64,000 nt of DNA from Actinomadura opuntiae (GCF_030283205.1 NZ_JASNWF010000005.1:1-64000); one strand, 5' to 3'. Shown: positions 29,390 through 38,855, numbered from the stretch's first letter. Numbers and translations: made by a program. The notes: a model not told the origin generated them from the sequence alone.

Positions 29390-31046
29390 CCCGGCGCGCG
29401 GCGAGACGGCGCGGCGGGACGGGCGGCTCGCCCGGTGGGCGGTGCCGCTCGTCCCGGCGGTCGCCGCGCTCGCCCTCAGCCTGGTCTACCTCGGCCGGCC
29501 CTCGTTCTGGCTGGACGAGGCGGCCACGCTCAGCGCGACGAGCCGCCCGGTCGGGCAGATGCTGCGCCTGTTCCACAACCTCGACCTCGTGCACGCCTTC
29601 TACTACCTGGGCATGAAGGTGTGGGTCACGGTGTTCGGCGCCGGCGAGACGGCGCTGCGCCTGCCGAGCGCGCTGGCGACCGCGGTGGCGGCCGGGGGCG
29701 TCGCGCTGATCGGGCGGCGCTGCGCCGGGCCGATGGCCGGGCTGCTGGCCGGACTGGTGTACGCGGGCTCCATCCCCGTCGCGTCCTTCGCGCATGAGGC
29801 CCGCTCGTACGCGATGGTGACCGCGGTCGCGGTGCTGGCCACCTACCTGCTCATCCGGGGCGTCCACCCGCGGGAGCGGCATCCGTGGCGCTGGTTCGCG
29901 GGGTACGGCGTCGCGATCCTCCTGCTCGGCCTCCTCCACCTCGACGGCGTCCTGCTGCTGCCGGCGCACGGTGCGACGCTCCTGGCGGCGCGCTCCAAGG
30001 CCCGCCGGTCGTGGTTGCGCTGGACGGCCTGCGGCGGCCTGGCCTGCGTCCTTCTCCTCCCGCTCGCGCTGGCGGCGCACACCCAGGCCGAGCAGGTCGC
30101 CTGGCTGCCCCCGCCGTCGCGGAGGCTCGTCTGGCAGCTGGTGAAGTTCATGGTCGGCGGCCCGGATCTGGTCTGGCCGACCCTGGTGCCGGCGCTCATC
30201 GGCGCCTTCGGCCGCCTCCGGACGCGCGGCGCGGACGCCGTGGAGGGCCCGGACGGCGCCGAAGGCCCGGACGGCGCCCGGCGCGGCGCGGACGGGTCCG
30301 GCGTCCCGCTCACCGTCCTCACGCTGCCCTGGCTGATCGTGCCGTCGGCCCTGCTGCTCCTCGCGTCGCTGGTGGCCGACCCCATGTTCATGTTCCGGTA
30401 CGTGCTGTTCAGCGTGCCCGCCCTGTCACTGCTCATGGGCGCCGGGCTGGCCGCGATCGCCGCGATCGGCCGCCCGTGGGCGGGCGGCGCGCTGCTCGCG
30501 GCCGCGGTCGCGGTGCTGGTCGTGCCGTCCGTGCAACCGCAGATCGACCTGCGGCGGCACGACGCCAAGCTCGACGACGTGCGCGCCGCCGCGGAGATCC
30601 TGCACCAGCACGCGCACGACGGAGACGCGATCGTCTATCTCAACGGCGTCGTCCGCTGGGACGCGGGCGCCTATCCGGACGCTTTCGGCCGCCTCCGCGA
30701 CATCGGGCTGGCCGAGGATCCGGTGCGCGCGGGCAACTTCTCCGGCCGAGACAAGGCCCCCTGGCAACTGCGCGGCCCGCTCGTCCATTCCGGCCGGGTG
30801 TGGATGATGCGCACCAGGGCCAGCACCGCCAACCCCGGGCCGCTGGTGATCCGGCGGCAGCAGATGATCCAGGCCACCGGCCCCTGGCGGATCGCGGGCA
30901 ACTGGGGGTTCAAGGGCGGACGGCTGATCCTCTACGTGCGGACCGGCCCGTACCGGGCGCCGTCGAAGGCGCACCCGAAGGGGGCGCCCGCCACGCCGCA
31001 GCGGGCCCTGCCGAAGCCGCGCCGCACCGCCCCGGCGAAGCCCTAG
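29367..31046 (+). CDS. GT-C family membrane glycosyltransferase
   Basis: A 559-residue polytopic protein with about 9-11 hydrophobic segments. The GT-C metal/lipid-phosphate motif lies in the first extracytoplasmic loop, SFWLDEAATLSA (Asp-Glu). ARSYAMVTAVAVLATYLL and repeated hydrophobic helices follow, as in PMT_2/ArnT-like enzymes. It uses a polyprenyl-phosphate sugar outside the membrane, probably to decorate the envelope glycan. ATG 29367 (GGAGG upstream) lies 23 bp inside the preceding gene. The C-terminus is soluble and Pro/Lys-rich. Its stop overlaps that of the convergent GH43-like gene in a CTAG. Confidence 0.85.
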   Translation: MTSLTLDSPARGETARRDGRLARWAVPLVPAVAALALSLVYLGRPSFWLDEAATLSATSRPVGQMLRLFHNLDLVHAFYYLGMKVWVTVFGAGETALRLPSALATAVAAGGVALIGRRCAGPMAGLLAGLVYAGSIPVASFAHEARSYAMVTAVAVLATYLLIRGVHPRERHPWRWFAGYGVAILLLGLLHLDGVLLLPAHGATLLAARSKARRSWLRWTACGGLACVLLLPLALAAHTQAEQVAWLPPPSRRLVWQLVKFMVGGPDLVWPTLVPALIGAFGRLRTRGADAVEGPDGAEGPDGARRGADGSGVPLTVLTLPWLIVPSALLLLASLVADPMFMFRYVLFSVPALSLLMGAGLAAIAAIGRPWAGGALLAAAVAVLVVPSVQPQIDLRRHDAKLDDVRAAAEILHQHAHDGDAIVYLNGVVRWDAGAYPDAFGRLRDIGLAEDPVRAGNFSGRDKAPWQLRGPLVHSGRVWMMRTRASTANPGPLVIRRQQMIQATGPWRIAGNWGFKGGRLILYVRTGPYRAPSKAHPKGAPATPQRALPKPRRTAPAKP

Positions 31047-32536
31047 CGGATCTCGAGGTAGTCGACCTGGCCCTGCCCGTCGACCCTCATCAGGCTGAGC
31101 GTGTTCCAGCCCGCGTTCAAGGTCGCCTCGACCGTGGCGGCCGCCCAGTCCGCGTCCTTCGTCCCGTGCAGCGCGAAGGTCGCGCCCGCGACGCCGTTCG
31201 CCGAGAGCTGCAGATGGGCGTCCTCGCCCGACCGGTTGGCGTACCCGATCCGCACCGAGTAGCGCCCGCCGTCGGGCGCGAACACCGGGACGTCGAGGCG
31301 GCAGCCGCTCCGGTCGAACGAGCCGACGGCCGAGCCGCCCGACGCCTTCGGCCGCCGCAGCGCGGAGACGCAGCCGTTCAGCCGCCCCCGTTCGGCCTCG
31401 TACCGGACGGGCATCCCCCGCACGACCGGCCGGGAACCGTCCCAGCCGAGCGCGGCCACGTACATGCCGCGGTCCACCGTCGAACCGCCGTGGTGCTCGA
31501 GGATCCCGTGGAACACCAGGTGGTCGCCGGTCTCGTCGCTGAGGACGTCCGCGCTGCCCGGTCCCTCGACCGCCCCCCGGTACGCACCGGTGGACTGCAG
31601 CGGCCACGGCGACTTCTGGTACGGGCCCTGCAGGGACGTCGCGACCGCGTAGCGGGTCTGGTAGTCCGACTTGAAGTACCAGCCGGCCGAGTAGAGCAGC
31701 ACGTACTTGCCGCCGCGGCGCACCAGGTCGGGCGCCTCCACCAGGACGGGCTCGCTCCTGTCATGGCCGAGGATGCGTGCGGCCGGCCCGTTCACCCGCA
31801 GCCCGTCCGCGGTGAGCGGGACGAGGTAGATCGCCGCCGTCTTCCTGGCGTCGCTCTTGTAGAGCAGGTACCTCGTCCCGTCCGTCTCGATGTAGGAGGA
31901 CGGGTCGATGGCGCCGCCGAGGTCGAGCGGGCACACCAGCGGCGGGCCGTCGACCGGGACGAAGGGCCCGGCGGGCGAGAGCGAGGTCGCGGCTCCGATG
32001 CACTGGACGTCGCGGTCCCGGCGGGCGGCGGAGAAGTAGAGGACGTACATGCCCGATCCCTGCCGCGGCGGGACGACCTCGGGGGCCCAGGTCCGTCCCT
32101 CCTGCGCCCAGGACGGAAGCCGCGCGAGGCCGTCACCGGGCGAGCGGGTCCACGGGCCGGCCGGCGAGGGCGCGGTCGCCACGGGCATCGTCGCGTCCCC
32201 GTTGTTGGTGCCGTAGGCGTAGTACCGGCCGGCCGCCTTGATCACCATCGGGTCGGCGAACCATCCGTCGAGTACCGGCTTGACGGGCGAGTAGCCGGGC
32301 GGGGCGATCGGCGCCCGGGAGGCGGCGGGGGCGGGCGGCGGGGCCGACACGGGCGGCCGCGGGGCGGGCGAGCGCCCCGGTTCCGGCCTCACCGCTGCGG
32401 GCAGGCAGGACGCGGCCATCACCACGACCAGCGCCACGACGGCGCTGATCACGGTTCCGCCCACCAGCGGCGCCGACAGCCCGCGCTCTCGCAGAACCCC
32501 GCCCTCCCTCGCCCGTCCACCGCATGATGCCAACAA
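31043..32536 (-). CDS. Exported GH43-like glycosidase with C-terminal carbohydrate-binding domain
   Basis: About 497 residues. The N-terminus has a membrane/signal segment (TVISAVVALVVVMAASCLP; the Cys might be lipidated although the lipobox is imperfect). A Pro/Ala linker follows, then a five-bladed propeller with the GH43 triad: GWFADPMVI (base Asp), GGAIDPSSYIETDG (pKa-modulating Asp) and VEAPDLVRRGGKY (acid Glu). The last 130 residues (YEAERGRLNGCVSA to WNTLSLMRVDGQGQVDYLEI) are a CBM6/35-like beta-sandwich. Probable substrate is arabinan, galactan or a related furanosyl glycan. The start is uncertain: TTG 32536 is the earliest candidate and a GTG lies within the hydrophobic segment. Confidence 0.8.
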   Translation of the reverse strand: MLASCGGRAREGGVLRERGLSAPLVGGTVISAVVALVVVMAASCLPAAVRPEPGRSPAPRPPVSAPPPAPAASRAPIAPPGYSPVKPVLDGWFADPMVIKAAGRYYAYGTNNGDATMPVATAPSPAGPWTRSPGDGLARLPSWAQEGRTWAPEVVPPRQGSGMYVLYFSAARRDRDVQCIGAATSLSPAGPFVPVDGPPLVCPLDLGGAIDPSSYIETDGTRYLLYKSDARKTAAIYLVPLTADGLRVNGPAARILGHDRSEPVLVEAPDLVRRGGKYVLLYSAGWYFKSDYQTRYAVATSLQGPYQKSPWPLQSTGAYRGAVEGPGSADVLSDETGDHLVFHGILEHHGGSTVDRGMYVAALGWDGSRPVVRGMPVRYEAERGRLNGCVSALRRPKASGGSAVGSFDRSGCRLDVPVFAPDGGRYSVRIGYANRSGEDAHLQLSANGVAGATFALHGTKDADWAAATVEATLNAGWNTLSLMRVDGQGQVDYLEIR

Positions 32537-32706
32537 GCCGCATCGAACCGCGAACTGGCGTCAAGTGCGCGAATCACCACAGGGCTGGTTACCCTTGCAG
32601 GCCGGACCTCTGATCATCTGTCGCACGGCACGGTGCCCCCGCACGGGGACCGCGGCCGGACACGAGACGCCCGCGCACCAGGAGGGACAGGAGGGATAGG
32701 CGGACA

Positions 32707-34269
32707 TTGACCCGACAACGGCGGCCCCGCCCGCGCGCGCGATCGGACCGGCCCTGGCCGGCGCGCCCGCGTGGACGCGCGGCGGCCGCCCTGCTGTGCC
32801 TCCTCGCCGCGCTCGTGGCGAGCGGCTGCAGCGATCGGGCCGCGCCCGGCGCCGTCCAGGGGAAGCGAACGGCGACGCCGGCCCCGGCGAAGAAGCCGAA
32901 CATCATCTTCGTGCTCACCGACGACCTGTCGTGGAACCTCGTCGCGCACATGCCGCAGGTGCAGAAGATGCAGCGGGACGGCCTGACGTTCGACAAGTTC
33001 TTCATGGCCGACTCGCTGTGCTGCACGTCCCGGGCGACCATCTTCACCGGGCGCTACCCGCACAACACGAAGGTCCGCACGAACTTCCCCCCGCTCGGCG
33101 GCTACCAGGTCTTCAAGCAGAACGGCGGGGAGCAGAACACGTTCGCTCCCGCACTGCAGAAGGCCGGATACCGGACCGCGTTCCTCGGCAAGTACATGAA
33201 CGGCTACCAGCCGGACGACGCGCAGGGCGGGACGCGGCCGTACGTGCCGGCCGGGTGGGGCGAGTGGTACGTCGCCGGGAACGGCTACCCCGAGTACGAC
33301 TACAGCCTGAACGAGAACGGCCGTCTCGTCTCCTACGGCCACCGGCCGCAGGACTACCTGACCGACGTCCTCGCGAACAAGGGCACCGATTTCGTGCAGC
33401 GCGCGGGCGGCTCTTCCCAGCCGTTCTTCATGGAGATCGCGACGTTCGCGCCGCACGGCCCGTTCGTCTCCGCGCCCAGGCACGCCAAGAGCTTCCCCCA
33501 CCTGAAGGCGCCGCGGTCGCCCTCGTTCAACGAGAAGGACGTCAGCGACAAGCCTGCCTGGCTGCGCCAGCACCCCAAGCTCGGCAAGGGCGCGATCGCC
33601 CGGATCGACGAGGGGTACCGCGACCGGGTCCGCATGGTCCAGTCGGTGGACGACATGATCCGCCGCATCCGCGGGAAGCTCGCGGCGCTCGGCATCGACC
33701 GCGACACCTACCTGGTCTTCGGCTCCGACAACGGCTTCCACATGGGCGAGCACCGGCTCGCCGGCGGCAAGATGACCGCGTTCGACGTCGACATCCACGT
33801 CCCGTACGTCGTCACGGGACCGGGGGTCGGCGCGGGCCGCCGGGTCGACGAGTTCGCGCAGAACACCGACCTCGCGCCGACGTTCCTCGGGCTGGCCGGC
33901 CTGCCCGCGCCCGCCGGCACCGACGGCCGGTCACTGGTCCCGTTCCTGCGCGGCGAGAAGCCGGACGGCTGGCGGCAGGCGGCGCTGGTCGAGCACGTCA
34001 AGCCCGCCCCCTCGCCGGACGACCCGGACCGGCAGGACTCCGCCCCCGGCGCCCCGACGACGTACAACGCGATCCGGACCGACGACGCGCTGTACGTCGA
34101 GTACGCCGACGGCGAGCACGAGTACTACGACCTGAAACGCGACCCCAACGAGCTGCGCAACATCGCCTCGCAGCTGCCCGAGCAACGGCGGCGGGAGCTG
34201 TCGAACCAGCTGTACGCCTTCGTGCACTGCTCCGGCCAGGGGTGCGCCGCAGCGGGGCAGACCGGGTGA
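32707..34269 (+). CDS. Lipoprotein arylsulfatase-like sulfatase
   Basis: 520 residues from TTG 32707 behind a doubled GGAGG. A lipoprotein signal ends LAALVASGC (Cys41). The alkaline-phosphatase-fold sulfatase core shows metal ligands NIIFVLTDDLSW, the active-site segment DSLCCTSRATIFTGRYPHN with Cys105 as the formylglycine position, GKYMNGYQP, and GSDNGFHMGEHRL with the Asp-Asn pair. The closest family seems to be the N-acetylglucosamine-6-sulfatase type, which has the CCPSR arrangement; here the third residue is Thr. It would act at the outer face of the membrane on a sulfated glycan. No formylglycine-generating enzyme gene is in the window. It sits close to two sulfotransferase-like genes. 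Confidence 0.88.
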   Translation: MTRQRRPRPRARSDRPWPARPRGRAAAALLCLLAALVASGCSDRAAPGAVQGKRTATPAPAKKPNIIFVLTDDLSWNLVAHMPQVQKMQRDGLTFDKFFMADSLCCTSRATIFTGRYPHNTKVRTNFPPLGGYQVFKQNGGEQNTFAPALQKAGYRTAFLGKYMNGYQPDDAQGGTRPYVPAGWGEWYVAGNGYPEYDYSLNENGRLVSYGHRPQDYLTDVLANKGTDFVQRAGGSSQPFFMEIATFAPHGPFVSAPRHAKSFPHLKAPRSPSFNEKDVSDKPAWLRQHPKLGKGAIARIDEGYRDRVRMVQSVDDMIRRIRGKLAALGIDRDTYLVFGSDNGFHMGEHRLAGGKMTAFDVDIHVPYVVTGPGVGAGRRVDEFAQNTDLAPTFLGLAGLPAPAGTDGRSLVPFLRGEKPDGWRQAALVEHVKPAPSPDDPDRQDSAPGAPTTYNAIRTDDALYVEYADGEHEYYDLKRDPNELRNIASQLPEQRRRELSNQLYAFVHCSGQGCAAAGQTG

Positions 34270-34324
34270 GTCAAGCCGTCCGACCCACCGGGAAGGGACG
34301 GTCCGATGAGGGGGAGCACGACCA

Positions 34325-35449
34325 ATGCAGCTGACCGGCACGGCCTTCGTGGTCCTCGTCTGCCTGCTCGCCGTGGCGGCGCTGGCGGGGACGCTGTGGG
34401 CGCTGCCGAGGATCGGCGGCCGCGGGCTCGGCGCGCAGGCCGCCCGCGGCGGGCTGCTGGCCGGCTGCCAGCTGTTCATCTCGCTGGCCCTCCTCACCGC
34501 GATGAACGCCTACTTCGTGTTCTACGCCAGCTGGAGCGATCTGTTCGGGCGGCTGAACGGGCCGGTCGCCGTGCACGGCGCCGGGGCGGGGCAGGGCGCC
34601 TGGTCCGGCGGCCCGCTGGCCCGCACCGTCTCGCCGCTGTCGGTGAAGCAGGGACTGCACGACCCGGGACGGGACGGAAGGCTGGAGCAGACGACGATCC
34701 ACGGCGCGCGGACGGGCCTGCAGGTGCAGGCCTTCGTCTACCTGCCGCCGCAGTACTTCCAGCCGCAGTTCAAGGACCGCAGGTTCCCGGTGGCGCTCGT
34801 CCTCGCCGGCTACCCGGGCGACCCGCGCGGCATCATCGAGCGGCAGGCGATGGTGAAGCTCGCCGCCAAGGACATGCGGAACGGAACGATCCAGCCGACG
34901 GTCTACGTCATCACCCGGACGATGGTCGCCCCGCCCCGCGACACCGAGTGCACCGACGTGCCGAGCGGGCCGCAGTCCCTGGCGTTCTTCGCGCAGGACG
35001 TGCCGAAGGCGCTGAGCGCGACCTACCGGCTGTCGGCCGACGAGCACGGCTGGGGCGTGATGGGCCAGTCGACCGGCGGCTACTGCGCGGTCAAGCTCGC
35101 CATGCTGCACTCCGACCGGTTCGCGGCGGGCGCCTCGCTGGGCGGCTACCTGCACGCCGTCAAGGACGCGACGACCGGTGAGCTGTACGGCGGCAGCGCA
35201 CAGGTCCGCAACGACAACGACCTGATCTGGCGGGCCGGGCACCTGCCGTCCCCGCCCACCTCGGTCCTGCTGGCCTCCAGCAAGGTCGAGAAGGGGTACC
35301 GGCAGGCACAGCAGTTCATCAAGCTGGCCAGGCCGCCGCTGCGGGTGGACACCCTGTTCCCCGACGACGGCGGCCACAACTTCGGCACCTTCACCCGGCT
35401 CACGCCCGAGATCATGAGGTGGATGGACGGGCGGCTGAAGGCCGGCTGA
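34325..35449 (+). CDS. Membrane-anchored esterase of the Ag85/esterase D superfamily
   Basis: A 374-residue protein with two N-terminal transmembrane helices (about 5-27 and 42-66). An alpha/beta-hydrolase domain follows: QAFVYLPPQYFQPQFK, PVALVLAGYPGDPRG, the nucleophile elbow GWGVMGQSTGGYCAVKLAM (GxSxG) and the C-terminal catalytic His in DDGGHNFGTF. This layout is that of actinobacterial mycolyltransferase/Ag85-like esterases anchored outside the membrane. Substrate unknown; an acyl ester on an envelope glycan is plausible. It starts 56 bp after the sulfatase and is likely co-transcribed. Confidence 0.85.
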   Translation: MQLTGTAFVVLVCLLAVAALAGTLWALPRIGGRGLGAQAARGGLLAGCQLFISLALLTAMNAYFVFYASWSDLFGRLNGPVAVHGAGAGQGAWSGGPLARTVSPLSVKQGLHDPGRDGRLEQTTIHGARTGLQVQAFVYLPPQYFQPQFKDRRFPVALVLAGYPGDPRGIIERQAMVKLAAKDMRNGTIQPTVYVITRTMVAPPRDTECTDVPSGPQSLAFFAQDVPKALSATYRLSADEHGWGVMGQSTGGYCAVKLAMLHSDRFAAGASLGGYLHAVKDATTGELYGGSAQVRNDNDLIWRAGHLPSPPTSVLLASSKVEKGYRQAQQFIKLARPPLRVDTLFPDDGGHNFGTFTRLTPEIMRWMDGRLKAG

Positions 35450-35561
35450 CGGCGGCCGCGGCACGCAACTCGGACCCTCGGCGCGAATGCGCCATTATCA
35501 TCGCTGACGACCATCGGACACGCGGGCCACGTGTACGTGACCTGAGGCTGGGAGTGCGGGC

Positions 35562-38500
35562 GTGACTTCGACCGGAAAGCAGGATGACGACCACGGTCCC
35601 GGGCAGGGCGGGGTCGAGCATTCCGACCCCGGGCGGCCCGGCCAGGCGCCGCCGCCTCCGCAGTGGCTGAACGAGCCCGGCGGGCCCGTGCCGTCCGGCG
35701 CCGCCCCCCTGCTGCCCGAGCCGGCCGAGCAGCCGCCGCCGTTCGGGGAGCCGCTGCCCGAGCCGGAGGACGACGAGGCCGACCGGACGGTCAGCGACAT
35801 CGACATCAGCGGCACCATGCGCACGCAGGTGTTCTCGCCGGGCGCCGGATCCGCCGGCGCGGGCGGCGAGTCCGCGCGCCCTCCGCTGCCCCCCTTCCCC
35901 GGCGCGCCCGGCGCCGAGCCCGGCGGCGGCGCGGTGGGCGACCGGACCATCCTGGACGGCTCCGCCTGGCTCGGGAACACGAGCGGCGACGACGATGACG
36001 ACGCGGACGTCACCCGCGTCGAGCGTCCGGCCGCCCACAGGCCCCAGACGCCGGCGCAGCCTCCCGTCCAGCCTCCGGCGCCGCCCGCCGCCCAGCCGCC
36101 GGCACCGCAGCCCCCGGCTCCGCAGCCGCCCGCACCGTTCCCCTACGCCCAGGAGATGCCCGGCCCGCCTCCGCTGTCCGCGCCCGAGCCGTTCCCGTGG
36201 GCGCAGGAGATCCCCGGCACCCCGCAGGCCGCGCTGCCGCCCACCCCGCAGCCCGCGCCCCCGCAGCCCGCACCGCAGCCGGGCCCGCAGCCGCCCGCCC
36301 CCGAGCCTTTCCCCTGGGCGCAGGAGATCCCGGACAGCAAGCCCGCGCCGTCCGCGCCCGAGCCGTTCCCGTACGCCCAGGAGGTCCCGGACAGCAGGCC
36401 CGCACCGGCCGCCCCCGAGCCGTTCCCGTGGGCGCAGGAGATCCCGGGCGCGCCGTCGCCCGCGCTCCCCCAGCCGCCGAACGGCGGGCAGCCCGTCGCG
36501 CCCCCGCCGGTGATCGACGAGCCGTGGCGCACCCCCGCGCAGGGCGGCAAGCGCGGCCGGAGCCGCGGAAGCCTCAAGAAGCCGCTGCTCATCGGCGTCG
36601 CCGCGGTGGCCGTGGCGGCGCTGGTCGGCGGCGGCGTCGTGCTCGTGCCGCGGCTGACCGGCGGAGGCGACGACACGGACTCCGGCGACGGCGGCGGCGC
36701 CAAGCTGGCGGGCGCGCTGTTCCCGGTGAACCGCTCGGCCCAGACCGACGGCCGCGACCAGCAGATCAGCGGGGTCGCGGCCGTCGGGTCGACCGTCGTC
36801 GCGGTCGGCGGCGAGTCCGATCCGGAGAGCGCGCGCGGCCTGTTCCTGGTCTCCGCCGACGGCGGACGCACGTTCAAGCCCGCCGCGCTGAAGGGCGCCG
36901 GCGGTGCCGTGCCCGCGCCCGGCGACGTGCCCGCCGCGGTCGGCGGCTCGTCCCACGGCTGGGTGGCCGTCGGCACCCGGGCCGGCGGCGGCGCCGTATG
37001 GACCAGCACCGACGGCCGGACCTGGACCAGGCAGCCCGATCCCGTCGGGGACGTCTTCGGGCGGCACAGCCGCGTGCAGCGGATCGTCGGCACCGACTCC
37101 GGTTTCCTGGCCATCGGCGAGCGGAGCCAGAAGGGCGACTTCAGCGACGCGGTACCGGTCGTCTGGCTGTCCGGTGACGGGCGCCGCTGGGAGGCCCGCG
37201 CGGGCGACCAGATCGGCCTCGACGTCGAGAACGGGAGGTTCTCGCTCGTCGAGGCGGCCGCCGGCGGCAAGGCGATCCTGCTGGAGGCGCTCATCACCCC
37301 CAAGGGCGGCAAGCAGGGCCCCTACCGCAAGGTGTGGCGCTCCGACGACGGCGGGCGGACCTGGGCGGTCTCGGAGGTGCCGGTGCCGAAGGGCAGCCAC
37401 GGCCTGGTGATCGGCGGCGGCCCGGCCGGCTTCCTCGCGATCCGCGAGGTCAAGGCGTCCGGCCAGGCGTTCGTCTCCAAGGACGGCGAGACCTGGACCA
37501 AGGCCGGCACGCTGGGCCCGAGCGGTTACCGGCGGACCAGCCAGGTGCTGGGCGACGACCGGGGCTACGCGGCCGTGGTCGTCCGCGGCCGCGACGTGCT
37601 GGTGTCGCGGAGCGCGGACGGGCGGAGCTGGCAGGACGCGGGCACGTCGGAGTCCAAGGCCGGCCGCAGGCTCGCGGCGGCGGCGCTGGCCGGCGAGCAG
37701 ACGGTGGTCGTCGGCAGCGAGCCCGGCGGCGGCGACACCGATCCGCTGCTGGGCGTCTGGGACGCGCGCGGCAACGCGATCCCGGTCGACCTGTCGAAGG
37801 TGCCCGGCGCCCTGCGGCCCGACCACACGGTCCAGGACGTCCGGACGGCCGGCGGCCTCACCGTCGCCGTGGGCAGCGCGTCCGGCGACGCCGACGTCTG
37901 GACGTCCAAGGACGGGGCCTCCTGGCAGGAGGCGCAGGGGCTCGGGGCGGCGTTCACCCGGCCCGGACCGCAGCGCCTCGCCGACGTGACCGACGGGAAG
38001 GCCGGCTGGCTGGCGGTCGGCTACGACCAGGCCTCGCCCCGCCGCCCGCTCGTCGTCACCTCGGCGGACGGGGCGTCCTGGCGGGCCGCCGACGCCGCCG
38101 CCCCGTTCGCCGCGGGCAGGAACGGGGTGCCGGTCACGGCCGCCGCCGCGAGCGGCCCGGCCGGGTACGTGATCGTGGGCACCGAGGGCCCGTCGGCGGC
38201 GACCTGGTCCTCCGCGGACCTGAAGACCTGGGAGCGCGGCAGGAGCGCCGCGCCGAACGCCCTGGAGGGCAGGGCCGGGGCCGGCCACTGGATGCTGGAC
38301 GTCGCCGCCGGCTCCTCGGGCTACGTCGCCGTCGGCGGCGGCCGCGACGGCAACGGCAACCATCCGAACGTGTGGACCTCGCCGGACGGCCGGCAGTGGA
38401 CGCTGCAGGAGCTCAAGCTCCCCGGCGGCGTGAAGGAGGGGCACTTCACGCACGTCGCCGTCAAGGGCACCACGGTGGTCGCGACCGGGATCGGGGCGAC

Positions 38501-38855
38501 CGAGAAGGGGCTGGGCTGGCTGGGTTACGTGTCGGCCGACTCCGGTCGGACCTGGCGGCCGCTGCCCGCGCCGGACGGCGGCCCGAACCTCACGGTGACG
38601 GCCCTCACGGCCACGCCGAAGGGCTTCGCCGCCGCCGGGACGACCGGCGAGCCGGGCGCGACGGACGTGGTGTCGCTGACGTCCCCGGACGGCTCGTCGT
38701 GGAAGGCGTCGGTCCTGTCCGGCAAGGGCCTCTCGGGCGAGGGCGACCAGCGGGTCACCGGGCTGGGCGCGGCCGGGAACTCCCTGCTCGGCGTCGGCAG
38801 CACCGTCGGCCAGAGCGGTGAGCAACCCGTCCTGTGGGGCCGCCCCGTCCCGTAG
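35562..38855 (+). CDS. Single-pass membrane protein with extracellular Asp-box propeller
   Basis: 1097 residues. The first 335 are Pro/Ala/Glu-rich cytoplasmic sequence containing five copies of an [E/A]PFP[W/Y]AQE[I/M/V]P repeat (about 36130-36450). A transmembrane helix sits at about 338-361 (LLIGVAAVAVAALVGGGVVL). The outer 730 residues hold about twelve sialidase/BNR Asp-box repeats (SADGGRTF, STDGRTWTR, SDDGGRTWAV, SKDGETWTK, SPDGRQWTL and others), so they likely fold as one or two beta-propellers. Threonines such as DRTVSDIDI, DRTILDG and DVTRVERP look like FHA/kinase-target sites. It may be a sensor or cell-surface binding protein. No catalytic residues were recognised. Confidence 0.8.
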   Translation: MTSTGKQDDDHGPGQGGVEHSDPGRPGQAPPPPQWLNEPGGPVPSGAAPLLPEPAEQPPPFGEPLPEPEDDEADRTVSDIDISGTMRTQVFSPGAGSAGAGGESARPPLPPFPGAPGAEPGGGAVGDRTILDGSAWLGNTSGDDDDDADVTRVERPAAHRPQTPAQPPVQPPAPPAAQPPAPQPPAPQPPAPFPYAQEMPGPPPLSAPEPFPWAQEIPGTPQAALPPTPQPAPPQPAPQPGPQPPAPEPFPWAQEIPDSKPAPSAPEPFPYAQEVPDSRPAPAAPEPFPWAQEIPGAPSPALPQPPNGGQPVAPPPVIDEPWRTPAQGGKRGRSRGSLKKPLLIGVAAVAVAALVGGGVVLVPRLTGGGDDTDSGDGGGAKLAGALFPVNRSAQTDGRDQQISGVAAVGSTVVAVGGESDPESARGLFLVSADGGRTFKPAALKGAGGAVPAPGDVPAAVGGSSHGWVAVGTRAGGGAVWTSTDGRTWTRQPDPVGDVFGRHSRVQRIVGTDSGFLAIGERSQKGDFSDAVPVVWLSGDGRRWEARAGDQIGLDVENGRFSLVEAAAGGKAILLEALITPKGGKQGPYRKVWRSDDGGRTWAVSEVPVPKGSHGLVIGGGPAGFLAIREVKASGQAFVSKDGETWTKAGTLGPSGYRRTSQVLGDDRGYAAVVVRGRDVLVSRSADGRSWQDAGTSESKAGRRLAAAALAGEQTVVVGSEPGGGDTDPLLGVWDARGNAIPVDLSKVPGALRPDHTVQDVRTAGGLTVAVGSASGDADVWTSKDGASWQEAQGLGAAFTRPGPQRLADVTDGKAGWLAVGYDQASPRRPLVVTSADGASWRAADAAAPFAAGRNGVPVTAAAASGPAGYVIVGTEGPSAATWSSADLKTWERGRSAAPNALEGRAGAGHWMLDVAAGSSGYVAVGGGRDGNGNHPNVWTSPDGRQWTLQELKLPGGVKEGHFTHVAVKGTTVVATGIGATEKGLGWLGYVSADSGRTWRPLPAPDGGPNLTVTALTATPKGFAAAGTTGEPGATDVVSLTSPDGSSWKASVLSGKGLSGEGDQRVTGLGAAGNSLLGVGSTVGQSGEQPVLWGRPVP
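36130..36450 (+). repeat. Five in-frame PFPWAQEIP-type repeats
   Basis: Degenerate units encoding APFPYAQEMP, EPFPWAQEIP, EPFPWAQEIP, EPFPYAQEVP and EPFPWAQEIP are spaced by Pro/Ala linkers in the cytoplasmic tail of the Asp-box membrane protein. The spacing is irregular and the aromatic alternates W/Y, which suggests selection for a repeated binding peptide. Confidence 0.8.

Noticed and set aside
35412..38825. 1137-codon minus-strand frame opposite the Asp-box gene
   Set aside because: Composition-driven shadow; the plus strand encodes regular Asp-box repeats and a TM helix.
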